Below the pieces are notes generated by a model. That model worked only from the letters and a program-made list of their open reading frames with translations, ran no database searches and was not told the origin of the DNA. Shown here piece by piece: positions 63,863 through 64,000 of a stretch of DNA of 64,000 bases. This DNA comes from Bacteroidota bacterium. Lineage in GTDB: Bacteria; Bacteroidota; Bacteroidia; Flavobacteriales_D; Crocinitomicaceae. The position numbers and the translations under genes are program-made. The DNA lies in contig JAJRQQ010000015.1 in assembly GCA_024280155.1 (NCBI GenBank), positions 1 through 64,000 on the forward strand. Reading direction: 5' to 3'. Positions within the stretch are counted from its first letter, which is position 1, and every line of letters starts with the position of its first letter.

Positions 63863-64000
63863 TTATTGTTTCAAAACCTTCAAGAAATCTTCTGCAATAA
63901 TATCACGGTTAAAATGTTCACGTACATAATTCCTTGCATTTTCGCCCATTTCAGCAATCGACTCTGGTTTAGTTGCTATTTCATTGATTTTTAAAGCTAA
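63863..64000 (-). CDS. Glycosyltransferase, C-terminal fragment at window edge
   Basis: The last 45 residues of a protein whose start is outside the window: EMGENARNYVREHFNRDIIA, then EDFLKVLKQ and a stop. 'GxNARxYVxxxFxRxxIA' is the usual C-terminal end of GT4-type glycosyltransferases. Its stop is 22 nt before the aminotransferase ATG, so it belongs to the same polysaccharide operon. Confidence 0.7.
   Translation of the reverse strand, partial: LALKINEIATKPESIAEMGENARNYVREHFNRDIIAEDFLKVLKQ

Overview
The window (about 35% GC by eye) comes from a Bacteroidota genome, most likely order Flavobacteriales. The signs are a fused LpxC-FabZ, a MoaC-MoaB fusion, DUF4295 beside rpmB/rpmG, secreted proteins of the type IX secretion (T9SS) type, many TAnnTTTG (-7) promoter elements, and the absence of clear Shine-Dalgarno sequences. 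Almost everything is chromosomal housekeeping. I see no prophage, IS element, CRISPR array, tRNA or rRNA.

Layout. 1-4588 (minus) is a large secreted M43 metalloprotease that runs off the left edge and carries at least six exact 210-bp (70-residue) repeats. 4748-12407 (minus) is a housekeeping block: lpxD, lpxC-fabZ, lpxA, rlmD, cinA, rpmB, rpmG, DUF4295, ftsY. 12478-18069 (minus) holds a DUF4258-like gene, trxA and the menaquinone genes menI-menF-menD with three small followers. 18170-25612 holds murB, a T9SS cargo protein, a DEAD-box helicase, a zinc-ribbon protein, a Nif3 protein, an outer-membrane barrel and a ChaN-like protein. 25683-32970 (plus) is a membrane/lipid cluster (alkaline-phosphatase-fold membrane enzyme, diacylglycerol kinase, a 54-residue membrane protein, EI24) ending in a single-chain methylmalonyl-CoA mutase. 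33064-36459 (minus) holds a SpoIID-like gene, lpxB, a membrane protein and surE. 36627-46294 (plus) holds DinB, NlpC/P60, epimerase, glyA, divIC, ychF, fumarylacetoacetase and relA/spoT. 46299-51327 (minus) holds an OstA-like protein, purA, STAS, Fur, TerB and gmhA.

54219-61583 looks like a nitrogen-oxide respiration module: an alginate-export-type porin, divergent moeA-mobA-moaD-moaE-moaCB-moaA-Crp/Fnr genes, and a convergent norC-norB nitric oxide reductase. The same perfect palindrome (AATATGA-N6-TCATATT) lies upstream of norC and in the porin/moeA divergent region. It has Crp/Fnr-site geometry, so the Crp/Fnr protein encoded between them is the obvious candidate binder. The right end (61650-64000, minus) is the tail of a surface-polysaccharide operon.

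Two features cut across the window. First, at least seven genes are split by one-base frameshifts or in-frame stops (rlmD, a DUF4258-like gene, the gene at 13724-14121, nif3, a spoIID-like gene, an nlpC gene, norB). Several splits sit in homopolymers, so uncorrected sequencing error is the first explanation, although two of them create canonical -1 slippery heptamers. Second, many genes have a -7 element only 3-5 nt before the start codon, which implies leaderless mRNAs. Domain and family calls are from recognition of the translated sequence; no searches were run.
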